In this document: positions 1-13,200 of the stretch, piece by piece
Position numbering within the stretch: the stretch's first letter is position 1
How the letters are laid out: each line of letters starts with the position of its first letter
Assembly (NCBI GenBank): GCA_963682025.1
Contig: OY821518.1
Coordinates: 143,134,529-143,198,528 of the forward strand
DNA length: 64,000 nucleotides
Direction: 5' to 3'
From: Cordilura impudica
Taxonomy: Eukaryota; Arthropoda; Insecta; Diptera; Scathophagidae
Program-made: the position numbers and the translations under genes
The notes under the pieces: model-generated
Databases searched by the model: none
The model's input: only the letters and a program-made list of their open reading frames with translations
What the model was told of the DNA's origin: nothing

Positions 1-260
1 ACTTATGAAAAAAATTCCGGAGACCCCATAATATATATATGTATATAAATATTTTTAATCCTTATAAAAGGTGAAATCGATTTGGCGATGTCCGTCTGCC
101 TGTCTGTCTGGTGAAAACATTCTCCTGTCTATAATAGGTCGAGTTGGTCACACTACATAGGCTTAAAATTTTCGTCTAAACCTATAGCAGTTTGGTATTG
201 AATTTGGATCCTCTATACCAATCAGGCTAGGAATGACGAAAAAATACTCCGATAAAATTT
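1..260 (+). repeat. dispersed repeat family A, fragment
   Basis: Contains the ACCCCATAATATATATAT block, the ATCCTTATAA block and GCGATGTCCGTCTGCC, shared with copies near 1439, 8884, 18793, 30000 and 52830. Its class is unknown. It runs off the left window edge. Confidence 0.6.
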
Positions 261-738
261 CATATAAAAAAACTAAAAATAGTGAAAAATGTTTATACGT
301 AACAGAACATGTACGTACATACACGTATGTATCAGCGATGCATACACATTTTTGTTTGCTTATTGTACATGTGAAAAAAACAATGTGTTTGCATCGCTGA
401 TAAACCAACAAACAGAAATGTAATTGTATGTGATTACATTTATGCTCATTGCGTTTAATAATTTCTTTCAATTAAAGAAAGCAGGAAAATACTTACAATT
501 TTTGTTAATTATTTTATTAATTTTTAACATCCTCGTAAAAAATCTAACCATTATACTATAATTTGAAATCTAGCCTTACTTGTCCTTCATTGTTGACAAC
601 CGTGTTTATAATAATTCGTTTAGAGCACGGGTGGAGGGTATCAAATATTCGGTACAGGCGAATTTAACACTCTTTTTTATGTTTTATTGGTCCCTAAATT
701 ATTTATAATCTAAAAAAATCACTGTCCCATTTTATATA
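261..738. other. no gene seen
   Basis: AT-rich sequence; the - strand ORF here is low in coding character and matches nothing I recognise. Confidence 0.5.
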
Positions 739-1100
739 TACTAGCAGATCCCAGCGCTCGAAATTCGAGTGCAATTTCTAGGCAGCTTTATTTTTCAACT
801 TAGACAATTCACAAACCAACACTTTTATGGATGAAGATAACAAACTTATTAACAAACACATTAACAAATTTAATAAAACATACATAGCATATGTATAATT
901 TTATGTATGTGTTAGTAGCAATTTTAAATGCAATTTACTTAAAATAAGGGAAAAAATTTAAAAATCTGTATATCTGCAAAACGGCTAAAAAGAAATACCT
1001 TTCAAATAATTTACGTTTGGTCAAAATCGGCATAAAACGGTAGAACAAAACATCGATCACAAGAAATCGCCTAGCCTATTAATATTATAGATATGCCCAG
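739..1100 (+). repeat. dispersed repeat family E
   Basis: Begins TACTAGCAGATCCCAGCGCT and CGAAATTCGAGTGCAA. Further in it has ACCTTTCAAATAATTTACG and ATCGATCACAAGAAATCGC. The same order occurs inverted at 5088-5405, so this is an interspersed repeat. It lies just upstream of coding exon 1. Confidence 0.6.
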
Positions 1101-1297
1101 GAATGCACCATCAAACTCGTGCAATATATTTTCTTTAAAACTAAACTTTATTTTCTTTAACAGAGATAATTTTTAATTTTAGTACCTAAATCTTCAGTCA
1201 AACTAGCTAGATATTTGTAATATAAAGGTGGCTTTATAAAACATGTGAATTTGTTTTTTAGATCAAAAGTTCTAAAAAAAATATTTTTTATTTTCAG

Positions 1298-4200
1298 ATG
1301 ACGAAGGACAAAAATTTTGAAAATTATCACTTCCATTGGGCAGATTATTTGGTATTTGTACTAATGATTTTATTGTCAACGGGCACTGGAATATACTTTG
1401 GCTATTTCAGGTAATTATAAAATTGTTTTAAGAATTTTGTATACCCTCAACACCAGAGGCTATACATCAGTTTGCCATTTTGTTCGTAATAATTCGAAAA
1501 AAGTCTGGACTCCATAATATATATATATATTCTTGATTCTTATAATAAGCGATGTTGATATAGCTATGACTGGCTGTCTGACTGTTCGTCTGTGGAAATC
1601 AGGATCACACCCTCAGTAGGCCAGCTAGGTTGTTGTTTTTGAGTAGGTTTCTATTAGAAATCATCGAATCGGTTCAATAGGTCCGAGATTTTCATGTAAA
1701 TGTAAAAAATTCTTGAAAAAATATGATTTTTCAATGTTGATCTTGTTTTTGTTCTTCTTCAAAATTTTGTATATTTTGTGCGATAGCTATAATTGTTGTT
1801 GTTGTTGTGTTCTTTGTAGTTGTAGCATTTGCTTCATGACTGTATACATATTTGCGGTTGTAATATTCGTGTCATAGCATCTTATCTCGAAATAAATACA
1901 AAAAATCGCCAATATGAAGTAAAATAATAATAAAAATTAAATATACTACACTGATCTGGTAGTTGAAAAGAGAGCCTATAATCAAGGTAACTCAGAAAAA
2001 CTCCACACCCTACTCAACAGTCCATCTTCGAGCCATCAATGTTTCCACAAGTGTTATCTTGCTTAAACATAGATTCCAATGAGGCGTATGCCTGTACAAA
2101 TATTAATATTTACTGCAACATCTTGATGAACCAAATTTTTTGTATGTCCATGCCTTGGGAGCTGAGAGCCTAGTGGCAGCGTTAATTCGTTTATTAACGT
2201 GCGATAATGCGAGAAGGTCTACTCCCAACCAGTGAAGAATTTCGATTAAAGCCCTCGTCGGAGTTGTACGAATAGTGCTGGTTATATGACTTTGGCGAGT
2301 GCAATTTTTGGATTCCTTCAACCAAACGGATACTTCTATATGGCCTTTTTAGAACAATAGAGAATAGAATTTGCCTATGACACTCTTGACTGAGCGTTCC
2401 ATAGTAGCTTTTTAATTTTTAGCACTATCAGTTGACGTACGAGAAAATAAGTCGTATTTACTAGAAGATAACGTAAACACGCTTTCACTGTGCACTTTAA
2501 ATATTCTTTTATATTGTAGCATGAATCATATTCGTCATTACATACAAGAAAATTTTTGGTTATCGAAATATAAATGGATCAGTTACACACACGATAATAA
2601 AACGATCAACACTGTATTGTATAACGACTGTTTGGTTACAGTAGCTTTAGCTAGATGTTCTCCGTCAAACTGATATAACATCCAATCAACTCTTTTGATG
2701 TTGTGCATGGATCGTTGTTTGTACTTACATATCTAGCCAAAATTGTTCTTTCCTCGGTATATAGAATTGCTAAGCATTTTAATACTATAAATTTAGATCG
2801 ATTTTGTTCAAAAAAGACAATTCTTTGCTAAAAACCACGAGAGCTCTGTGTAAAGAAAATAATCAAACTATAAGTATTTTAATTTCAAATATAACGATTA
2901 AATGGCGATCCAATTACAGTATATTTATTATACATATTTGTATAGAAGTATTTTCAATGTTTTAATTAAATTTTATAATAAATTTTTACTTTCAGAAGAG
3001 AAAAAATTGTAAAGGAATTACAGGAAGGAGATGTTGAAAGTAAATCTGAGACTAAATCAAATTTCGGTTCAAAAAAACTAAGTGAATATCTTTTGGGTTC
3101 ACGAAAATTGAAGATATTTCCTGTAGCAATGAGTTTGGTTGGTAGGTAAGTGAAATTTTCCAATAAAATTCAGATACATATAATAATGTTTGTCCTATTT
3201 CTCGATTGGCAATTATAAATACAGCTACGTCTCAGGGGTAACAATTTTAGGTACGGTATCAGAAATCTATAATTATGGGACCCAATATAGTTTAATTATA
3301 GTATCAATTGCGTTTATGGCAATAGTTGTTGCAAAAGTTTATTTGCCTGTTTTTGCGGCGCTCCGAGTAGGATCTTCATATGAGGTAAGTAATTAAAATA
3401 ACTATTTTGTAATAAGTGGTTATGTATTAAAAAAAAAAATTGCTATGTGTAACTGACGTTAATATAATCACGAGTGTGTAATCATTTAATCAATTGAGTG
3501 TTCAATAAATTTAATAGTGTTACCATATTAACATTTGAAATTTTAAACTAAAATTTGATTTAGAATCGTGAAGAAATTTATATATACATATGTATATATA
3601 TGTATATATGTATATATTTTTTAAGAAAAATTATTCAGTTCTAGTGCCAGAATAAGCCTTTTTGAGATAATTGGATTTATATATTGGTAAATTAATTTCG
3701 AGATTAATTGTCCTGGACTAAGAATGAAAATTATAAAAAAGTCTAGGTAAAATTAATTTTATTTTAATAATACATAATAATATAACAAAATATAATAATT
3801 CGTATAATATAATAATATGAATAATTTTAAGTAGGTTCGAATAATTAAAAAATTATTCGATCAACTCAATACATTTTAGAATTTCAATCGCTTAATCGTT
3901 TTAATCGAACAAAAAAAAAATACCGAATAACCAACCAACATTTTAGTAAATCTTATACAAACACTGCAATGAAACTACAGATCGCAATTAATACATAAAC
4001 TTTGATCGGCTCAAGGACGTTCGCTATTGAAATGTCCGCTAGATTCTCCTAAATTCTCCTTAAATCCCGATAATTATATTTTGGTGTATCAAAACATTTG
4101 TAAACTATTTATAAAAAGAAACAGCATGTTATGAACTTATTATTATATACTTAACAAGACTTTACGTTCCATATCTTATTATTAAAACTTAAAAAAAAAA

Positions 4201-7200
4201 ACCATTAAATTATTTTATTTATTTGTTTTGTAAAGAACTGTAAACAATAGTATGTGAGATTTAATAATACGATATTGTATGATAACAATGATGTTATGAA
4301 TTGCTGCCAAGCTGTGAGGAATATATTCAATTAATTTGCGGCATAACTCGAGTGTTATTTTGTCCCATTCTTTCTGAAATATTTTTTAAGTGGATATTTT
4401 GGACGCTATGGAACTTTTCTAATGGCATAGGAAAGTGTATTTCGCTAATAATTGTGATGCCTTAGCATAATTATACCTGTACTATAATCATAAGGTTTAT
4501 TCTTGTTGTACACGAAAGCAAATAAATAAATAAAGAACATTTTAATTTTTGATCTTGACACTAACTACCAATGGCTTGAGGATTTTGTCTGTTCACGATG
4601 TAGAAAATATGACACTTATAGTTGATATTACGGCCAAGAAGTTATGTTTGCTCATTTATACTCTTGCGCCATAAAACATAGCGCCTGCGACTCACAATGA
4701 GGGGAATGGTATGCAAAGTGGTAATAACTCAGGGAAGTCGTAATTTTCAAATATTATTTTTATCTATTGATGGATATTCATCAATACATAAAAAATCAGC
4801 ATTTAAAACCTGTTAGGCGCTTTTTATATTATCCGAAAAATGTTCTTATTTCACAATTTTAGATCTAGTTTAGATTGTAAATTAAAGCATACAACGTGCT
4901 TTCAGAAAAAATTATGTTTTTAAAAAATAAAAAAGGTATAAATATTTAATATGTATTTATATTAGTAAAATTTTAAATTAAAATCCGATTTTCACTCCAA
5001 ATTGAACAATTTCACAAATTTAACGAAAAAAAAGTCGCAGTAGAAGATATTATTATTTTTTTTTTACTGATGAATCTATAATATTAATAGGCAAGGCGAT
5101 TTCTTGTGACCGATGTAAGTTTGTTAGTTTTTGTCCTATTTTGACCAAATATCCCTCATTTGAAAGGTATTTCTTTTTAACTATCCGCCAGATTTTTGGA
5201 TTTTTACATTTTGTTTGTTTGTTTGCAAAAAGCCATGTGTTGAATTGAAAAATAATTTTGACAGAAACCAATAACGACAATAAAAAGTGTTGAATTGTGA
5301 ATTGGTTAAAATTGATTAGCATACCTTTAGGGTCTTTATTAAATGAAAAAAATAAAATTTCCTATAATTTGCACTCGAATTTCGAGGGCTGCGATTTGCT
5401 AGTAATCATAAAAACGTAACAAACAATTCGAGAAAAATATTGTAAAAAAAATATTTGTTTTTTGAAAATATTTTATTTCAATCATGATTATTTTCTTCAT
5501 AATCATCATTTACTTCATAATATTCATAATAAATTCATTAAAACAATCTTCATCATTATCATTTTAACTCCAATGTCTGTTGTGGCACTTGCTCCATTTT
5601 CTTCTTACAACTATTTTCTTTTGAATACAGCATTTACGGGAAAAGTGATATTCTCTAGTCAGTTTACCAATAGGCATTGTTGAAATATATAAGTATATAG
5701 ACTAAACTTTAATTATTTATGCATTAAGCTTTAATTAAACCTTAATTAAACATTAACTATTTTCGAGATAATTTCGTGCTCGTGACAATTCGTTTTTTAT
5801 GTGAGAGTGCGTGAGTTAAAAATTACAGACCCACCCATCACTAATGATAACCACACTTATTAAATACAATAAATAACAGCTATCATACGAAAATAAAGAC
5901 AAAAGAAAAAAACAAGATTTTTTGTTTTCACATAGATGATTAGCAACTGGAGTTCTTTCACAAAAACTGTGATAACTAAAAAACCGCAAAGATTTTTAGA
6001 GCATATAGCGGTTTATCCCAACTTCACCCGGAAAGTTGTTGAAACTCAATATATATCTGTGGTCACAAGCGATAACCGCCTTAGTCGACTTAAAAACGAT
6101 TTGAGTTACGTAAGACAAATGTTTTGTTGTAGAAATTACAAAATTAATTTAATAAATAAATAAATAAATAAATAAATAAATGCTATCCAGAGTTGCCGTT
6201 TTTGGTAGTTTCCTACCAAATTTGGTAGTTTTGAAATGAGTTGGTAGGTTGTGTCGTGAATTTGGCAGTTTTTTTTTCAATTTCAGTTTTAATTTTTTTC
6301 ACGCTAATCAGCTTTCATCCATGCATGATTTTTTATAATCAGCTTTCATCTATGATTGCTTTTTGAGTTTTAGTCATCAGCTTTTGTACTACTGAAGAAA
6401 ACTGAAAAGCAAATGTCAAAAATACAAGCTTTCTCAAAACGCGCGCATTTGCATTTACTTATAGCTGCAAAACAAGAAGAAATTCTCTTCAATTGTTATC
6501 AAAATGACGGATGTTTTGATTGTAAAAAGCTTGGTATTAGTTGCTCGATATGTCGATAGTATTCGTGTTGTACAAAATAGTTTTATTGCCTCGTGGGAGC
6601 TCACCAAAGCAGACGCACAAGTTCTATTTTTAATGAAATAAAGTTTTTTTTCTACGCATGAGATGCCGCTAAAAAACTTAATTGGTTTGGCCACCGATGG
6701 AGCCAACGTTATGGCGGGCGAAGATTTAGGCGGGCTCAAAGCCTTACTTAGTGCAGAAATAGATTTATTTTACGTAAAATGCACATACCATTCACTTTAT
6801 CTTTGCCGAAAAACAGACACTGTGCCGCAATATTCATAGTTTTTTATCCACAGGATATTAACATATTTTAGGAAAAAGTATTCCCAATTAAAAATAGAAT
6901 AAATGAAAATAGTTTAAGCGATCTCAAATTTTCGGCGCGTTCTCTAATAAAAAAAAATTAAGAAATAAACTTAAAATATACTGCTAGTATGCAATGCAAG
7001 GAACTTGTAAACAAGAATGACCCTCACTATGTGTGGTCCGCAAATAAAGATTTAAGTCATATGAATGAATATGAATGCACATAATTTAAAAGAATTGAAC
7101 TAAATAGTACATAATATGTACCTACTTAAATTAATCTCAGTGTCAGATTGTACGTTTTACATATGCTTAATTTTTTTTTGTTACGTTTTTTCTTTATGCC

Positions 7201-10200
7201 TTAAAAATGTGCAACGTATATGCAAACATTTTATAGATATTTCAAACATTTAATGTAAATACATGAATTTAAAAAAAAAAACTTCCTGTAATATGAAAAT
7301 TTTTTTGGTAGGTTGCAAACGGTTTTGGTCGGATTTGGAGAAAAATTTCAGTGGCAACTCTGATGCTATCATATTCTACTAAAACCGCTTTATATTTACG
7401 TGAAATCCCTATTTCTCTAACACTGTTTAATAAAATGTTATTAATGAAAACATACTGACCTAAGTCGTAATGAAGCCCCATTACATTTAAATAAAAAGTT
7501 ATTTTCCTCAAAAGCATGATTTTCGACTTAGGCGGTTAATGCTTGTGAACACAGATATATCACAGATACCCAATTTTAGAGCAATTTGAATTTTTTTCAA
7601 TATTATAAAACTTTTACTTTTAGAAGTCTTAATAAAAAAAAATCACTTAAAATATAAAAATTTTCACTTTTAACCAATGTGCACAAAACTAATTATATTT
7701 ATGAAACTTTTAATAGACACTGCAAATTAAATAAACAACTTAGAACTTATATTTTTGCAAATGGTAATGTTAAATTTTATCTATTTTCACCCGATACTAA
7801 ATACGGTTGTGAAAGATAAAGTCCATCCCTCTGTGCAACGTTAATGTTTGGATTCTTTTAACAAAATCATTCCACATTCTTTCTTATGAAAATACATTAA
7901 AACACAAATTTAAAATTAACACGGCAATTCTATCTGAAAATAATATATAATTAAAAAAATAATAATAAAAACTACAAACAGTATGAAATTTAAGTGCGAA
8001 TACAATCATACAAGTATATGGACTTTGTACGAGTAATACTAAAGATATCGTACCCACTGCGTTGTTTTAAAGTTTAAATTTATATTAAATCGATTGTAAT
8101 ACAATACAATTAAGCTAACAGCTTAAAGCGCGCAGAATGGACCCAAACCTTTGTTTTCATGCTATAAATCTACGTGTGTTTGTTGTAAATAATAGTTTAA
8201 AAATTAAGATTTTTTGAAGCTCATCTCATGCGAGTGAAATCATACGGTTTTTGCACTTGTTCATAAAAATCATCGATAAAACATCAAACTATCACCGCCA
8301 CTACCACCAACGGCGGCTCCTAATACCTTCTCTATGTATTATTTCATAATCCAATTAATGTGTTTCACGAGAACAATGCAACTCAAAACTTATTTACTTA
8401 CATATTTCGTCATTGACGTCGTGGACGATCAGAAAAAAAAAAAAAAATTATCAAGTACAAACCAATTACATTTCCAATCAGTTTTGAGACAGTTTTAAAT
8501 TAGTTATTTCGTATGTTTTTCTTTGGTTATTAAATATTGCGATTTGCATGAAGTAATTAATTGTAAATCTTGACGGAATGGCTTAAAAACCTGTTTTTTC
8601 TATTATCAATAATAAATGCATAAACACTCAAGCATAATGTAGTCCACATTTTCTTCTAATTACACTAGGCAACAAAAATGTTTAAAATGTCTGCACTTTA
8701 AACTTGCTTTTTTATGTAAATTATACTAAATTCTAAAATCACAATAAAAAATATTTTTATGGACAAGTTTTTTTATGATTTTTGAATTTTTTTTCCGGAA
8801 GAAGATTGAATATTTAGACTACATCTCGAATTAGGAACAAACTGGTTATTATACATGTTAATATGAAGATAATATAAACATTGTTATACCCTCCACACGT
8901 CAGTGCCAGAGGGTATATATAGGTTTGTCATTCCGTTTGTAACGCATCGAAAAACTAATTTCCGACCCCATAAAGTATATATATTCTTGGTCCTTATCAC
9001 AGCTCGAGTCGATATAGCTCATTCACAAAAAAAGCCATGTAACTGGATAATGTTACAAAAATATCATTTGCCATAATTCCCAGCAGGTTGGTATTGAAAA
9101 TGGGCTACATCGGGCATTAGTGTAACTAGATACGAGCAAAAATATGTAGATATCTCTAAAAAAAACATATAATCCAGTGTGTTTGTTGTAACAGTTTAGT
9201 GGTTGAACATAATAATTGTACAACAACATAAAAAAATGTCACAAAAGTAATATGCATACATATATCGCACCTTAAATACAAAAGTGACACAACTCAAAAT
9301 TTTCCAAAATTTACTTTTTTCCATAACACATTTCTACTACTGCAAAAATTTATTTCTCATAACTATCTTCTTTAACAGGAAAAATGCCGTTGTATCTGGG
9401 GCACAACTTGAGATAATATCACTAGTCAAATGAAAAAATTTCAGTCAGAGAGTCATAATTCAAAATTATATTTTATTTCCACAAACACAATATATGTATA
9501 TTAAAACAAAATAGTTTAGCAAAACTTTCCTCAAAATGGACATTTTTCATAATAAAACTAATTTTTTTAAATAATACAATAATTTTTACATATACAGTTT
9601 TTTGCCTCTCCTGAATATTTGAAAATTTTGAGTTGTGTCACTTTTGTATTTAAGGTGCGATATATTAGATATATTAACAATACCAAGAACACAATAACCT
9701 AGCTCATGTTAGTAGTATTGCCACATATATTTTTATCTTTATCACTTTATAATAAAAAAATCGCCAATATGAAAAAAAAAAATGAACTGAAAAATTGAAA
9801 TTTTCAATGGAAAATGAAAATGGAAAATGGAGAATGAAAAATGAAAAATGAAAAACGGAAAATGGAAAATGTAAAATAGAAAATGAAAAATGGAGAATAG
9901 AAAATGAAAAATGAAAAAAGAAAATTGAAAAATGAAAATTGGAACATAGAAAATGAAAAATGGAGAATGGAAAATGAAAAATCGAAAATGAAAAACGGAA
10001 AATGTAAAATGTAAAATAGAAAATGAAAAATAGAGAATAGAAAATGGAAAATGAAAAATGAAAAAAGAAAATTGAAAAATGAAAAATGGAAAATGGAAAT
10101 TAGAAAATGGAGAATGGAAAATCGAAAATGAAAAACGGAAAATGAAAAATGTAAAATAGAAAATGAAAAATGGGGAATGGAAAATGGAAAATGAAAAATG

Positions 10201-13200
10201 GAAATTGAAAAAAGAAAATTGAAAAATGAAAAATGGAAAATGCAAAATGCAAGATGGAAAATGAAATTGAAAAATGAAAATTGAAAAATGAAAAATGGAA
10301 AATGAAAATTGAAATATGGAAAATGGAAAATGAAAATTGAAAAATGGAAAGTGGAAAATGGAAAACGAAAACTGAAATATGAAAAATGGAAAATGAAAAA
10401 TGAAAATTGCAAAATGGAAAATAAAAAATGGAAAATGAAAATTGAAAAATGAAAGATGGAAAATGAAAATTGAAGAATGAAAAATGACAAATGGAAATTG
10501 AAAAATTAAAAATGGAAAATCGAAAGTGAAAAATGAAAAATGGAAAATGGAGGTGAAAATTTAAAACTGAAATTTAAAAATTGAAGAATGAAAAATGGAA
10601 AATGGAAAACGCAAAATGGAAGATGGAAATTGAAAAATGGAAAATGAAAATTGAAAATTGAAAAATTAAAAATGGAAAATAAAAAATGGAAATTGAAAAA
10701 TGGAAAATGCAAAATGGAAAATGGGAAATGAAAATTGAAAAATGAAAAATGTTAAATGAAAATTGAAAAATGGAAAATGGAAAATGAAAATTGAAAAATG
10801 GAAAATGGAAAATGAGAATTGAAAAATGGAAAATGGAAAATGAAAATTTAAAAATGGAAAATGAAAATTGAAAAATGAAAATGGCAAATGGAAAATGAAA
10901 ATTGAAAAATGAAAATTGAAAAATGAAAATTGAAAACTGAAAAGTTAAGAATTAAAAATTAAAAATGGAAAATGATATATAAAAAAAATAGAAAATGGAC
11001 AATGAAAATTGAAAAATGAAATATGGAAAATGAAAAACGAATACTGAAAAATTAAAAATGGAAAATGAAAATTGAAAATTGAAAAATGAAAATTGAAAAA
11101 TGAAAAATTTAAAATTAAAAATCAAAACTTAAATATTAAAAATTAATAATTAAAAATTAAAAATTAGAAATTAAAAATTAGCGTGCTCGCCTATCATGCG
11201 GGGGTCGTGGGTTCGATTCCCACCAGAGGCTTTGGTCTGTCGCTGCAAAAACCAGCGAAATGGTCTTTGTCACCCGGCTTATCCCTGGACCCAAATTAGA
11301 ATACAAATTTAATTTGTATTGTAATTAACATAAATAAATAAATAAATAAAAATTAAAAATTAAAAATTGAAAATTAAAATTTTTAAAAATTAAGCGCCCC
11401 GTTAGGTGAGTTGGTAGCGTGCTCGCCTATCATGCGGGGGTCGTGGATTCGATTCCCACCAGAGGCTTTGGTGTGTCGCTGCAAAAAAAAAAAAAAAATT
11501 TGATTTTTTTTATCAACTTCTCTTTGAAAAATATATCAGTTACTATATTCAATGACAACCTGTTCATTAGTTGTTAGTTTGATTAAAATTTGTGACGATA
11601 TACAAGTACGTGAAAAGTTATTATTTCATAAAAATCAAACTTGATTATACAAAAAGTTGGCCAATGAATCAAAGGCCTGACCATTTATGGGAAACATGGT
11701 TTGAGAACAAAGAATAGTCCATATGATGTTTGTAAAGTCAAGTAAAAAGAAAGTATGTTTATTGAAAAGAGCCCCAAACCCATCCGGAAGAAAAGTAGCC
11801 TGGTTAGCCCAATGGTCGAACTATTTTGTGTGAAAAGTTAAAGTTAAGGCAGTTAATGAAAATACATAAAGTCCAAAAAGTTTATTTTGTACTTTCTGTT
11901 TTTTGCCAGCATCCGGGTTAATTTTTTTTTTTCGAAGAAATGTTAAAGATAAGTTTAGGCAGCAGACGAGTTCCTGGTATGGCAAGCAATATCGAAATTA
12001 AATCCAACACAATCACCCCTGTTCTTGAAACCACTATCACAAAAAAAAACTCGTAAATGAAAAAATTCTTAAATCTACGAGTTTTTTGCTGTTCTCTAAT
12101 TTCAATAAGAATATTTTTTCTCGTTTTAATTCACATAGAAAAGGCTTTGTGAAATCAAAACAAATGCCCTTTTGTTCTACTATTCTACTAAGCAGGTCTT
12201 AAGAGATAAAAAAAACTAATTGATATTTAAACTCTAACATGTTTTTTATTGAACCTTGTCATTAGTTTAAAAAATTAGACATTAATTTTATGAAAAAAAA
12301 AAAAATGATTTTAAAAAACGTCTACATTTTGCGCTGATTTAAAAAAAAAACTCGTAATAAGTGGTCGATGTTAATAAAACACACTTTTTGCGATGATGCT
12401 GTTCTATAACTATAATAAAAACTTTTTATTTACACAATCTATTATGCACTAATTATTACAAATGACGGAATTAAAAAAACTTTTTCATCAAATCACATAT
12501 TTTTTATTTTTTTGCATATGTTCGAAATAGTAGTGATGCCAGTCAAATCCAATTTATTTGAATATCGAAATTTTTTTTGGTGATGCCTAACTTTTTAAAA
12601 ATAGAAAAGTCATTTTTAATTGCATGAAATTGAAGAACAAAAACAATTAAATGAAGAAATAAGTTGTTATTTTAAAAGAAAATATTTTTCTTTATACTTT
12701 TTCTATAAACTTAAGAAAAAACATGCACAAAATACTTAAAAGTTTTTTGTGAAACTGAATAAAGAACCATACGGCACCTCGGTTTCTAGATAACATATGT
12801 TCTTAACTCAAACATATGGTTCTTAACTCAAACATATGTTCCCATTAAATAAATAAAATAAAGTGGTTTCAAGAAACCCAAAATTTCAATTTCATGTGAT
12901 TTTATTCAAATAACGTTTCAAGAACAGGGCTGAATGTGTCCTCATATTTTTGGCCTGATTTGACATCCTATCACTACGGTAAGAAAGCTCTCGAGTGGTA
13001 CAAGAACAATAACTTGGTTTTGGTACCAAGGGAGACATATTCTAAAAACTATCCGGAGCTTAGGCCATTAGAGATATTGGGCTCTCGTGAAAGGGGAGTC
13101 GAAGGGTACAAAAAAGTTGTCCCAAAATGTGGAAGGTTTTAAACGAAGTGACAAAAATCACTATAAAATCCGTAATAGAAGGGTTTTCGGAAAAGCTCCA

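Larger units (their letters stand above)
6050..7561. mobile_element. terminal-inverted-repeat element hosting a hAT insertion
   Basis: The left end reads ATATATCTGTGGTCACAAGC followed by GATAACCGCCTTAGTCGA. The right end carries the inverse (TCGACTTAGGCGGTTAATGC, then TTGTGAACACAGATATAT). The hAT element at 6188-7362 lies inside it. The flanks suggest a TA-type target but are too AT-rich to prove it. Confidence 0.5.

Noticed and set aside
5936..6163. 75-codon ORF before the hAT element
   Set aside because: It runs through the outer inverted-repeat end and a (TAAA)n tract; no domain or conservation visible.
9742..10887. Long - strand ORFs rich in Phe, Ile, His and Ser
   Set aside because: They are the GAAAATG satellite read in translation; all frames of the repeat stay open by composition.
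11394..11465. Possible tRNA gene
   Set aside because: A and B boxes are present, but the anticodon stem-loop and stems are imperfect and the same head occurs in a nearby SINE copy with a body and (TAAA)n tail.
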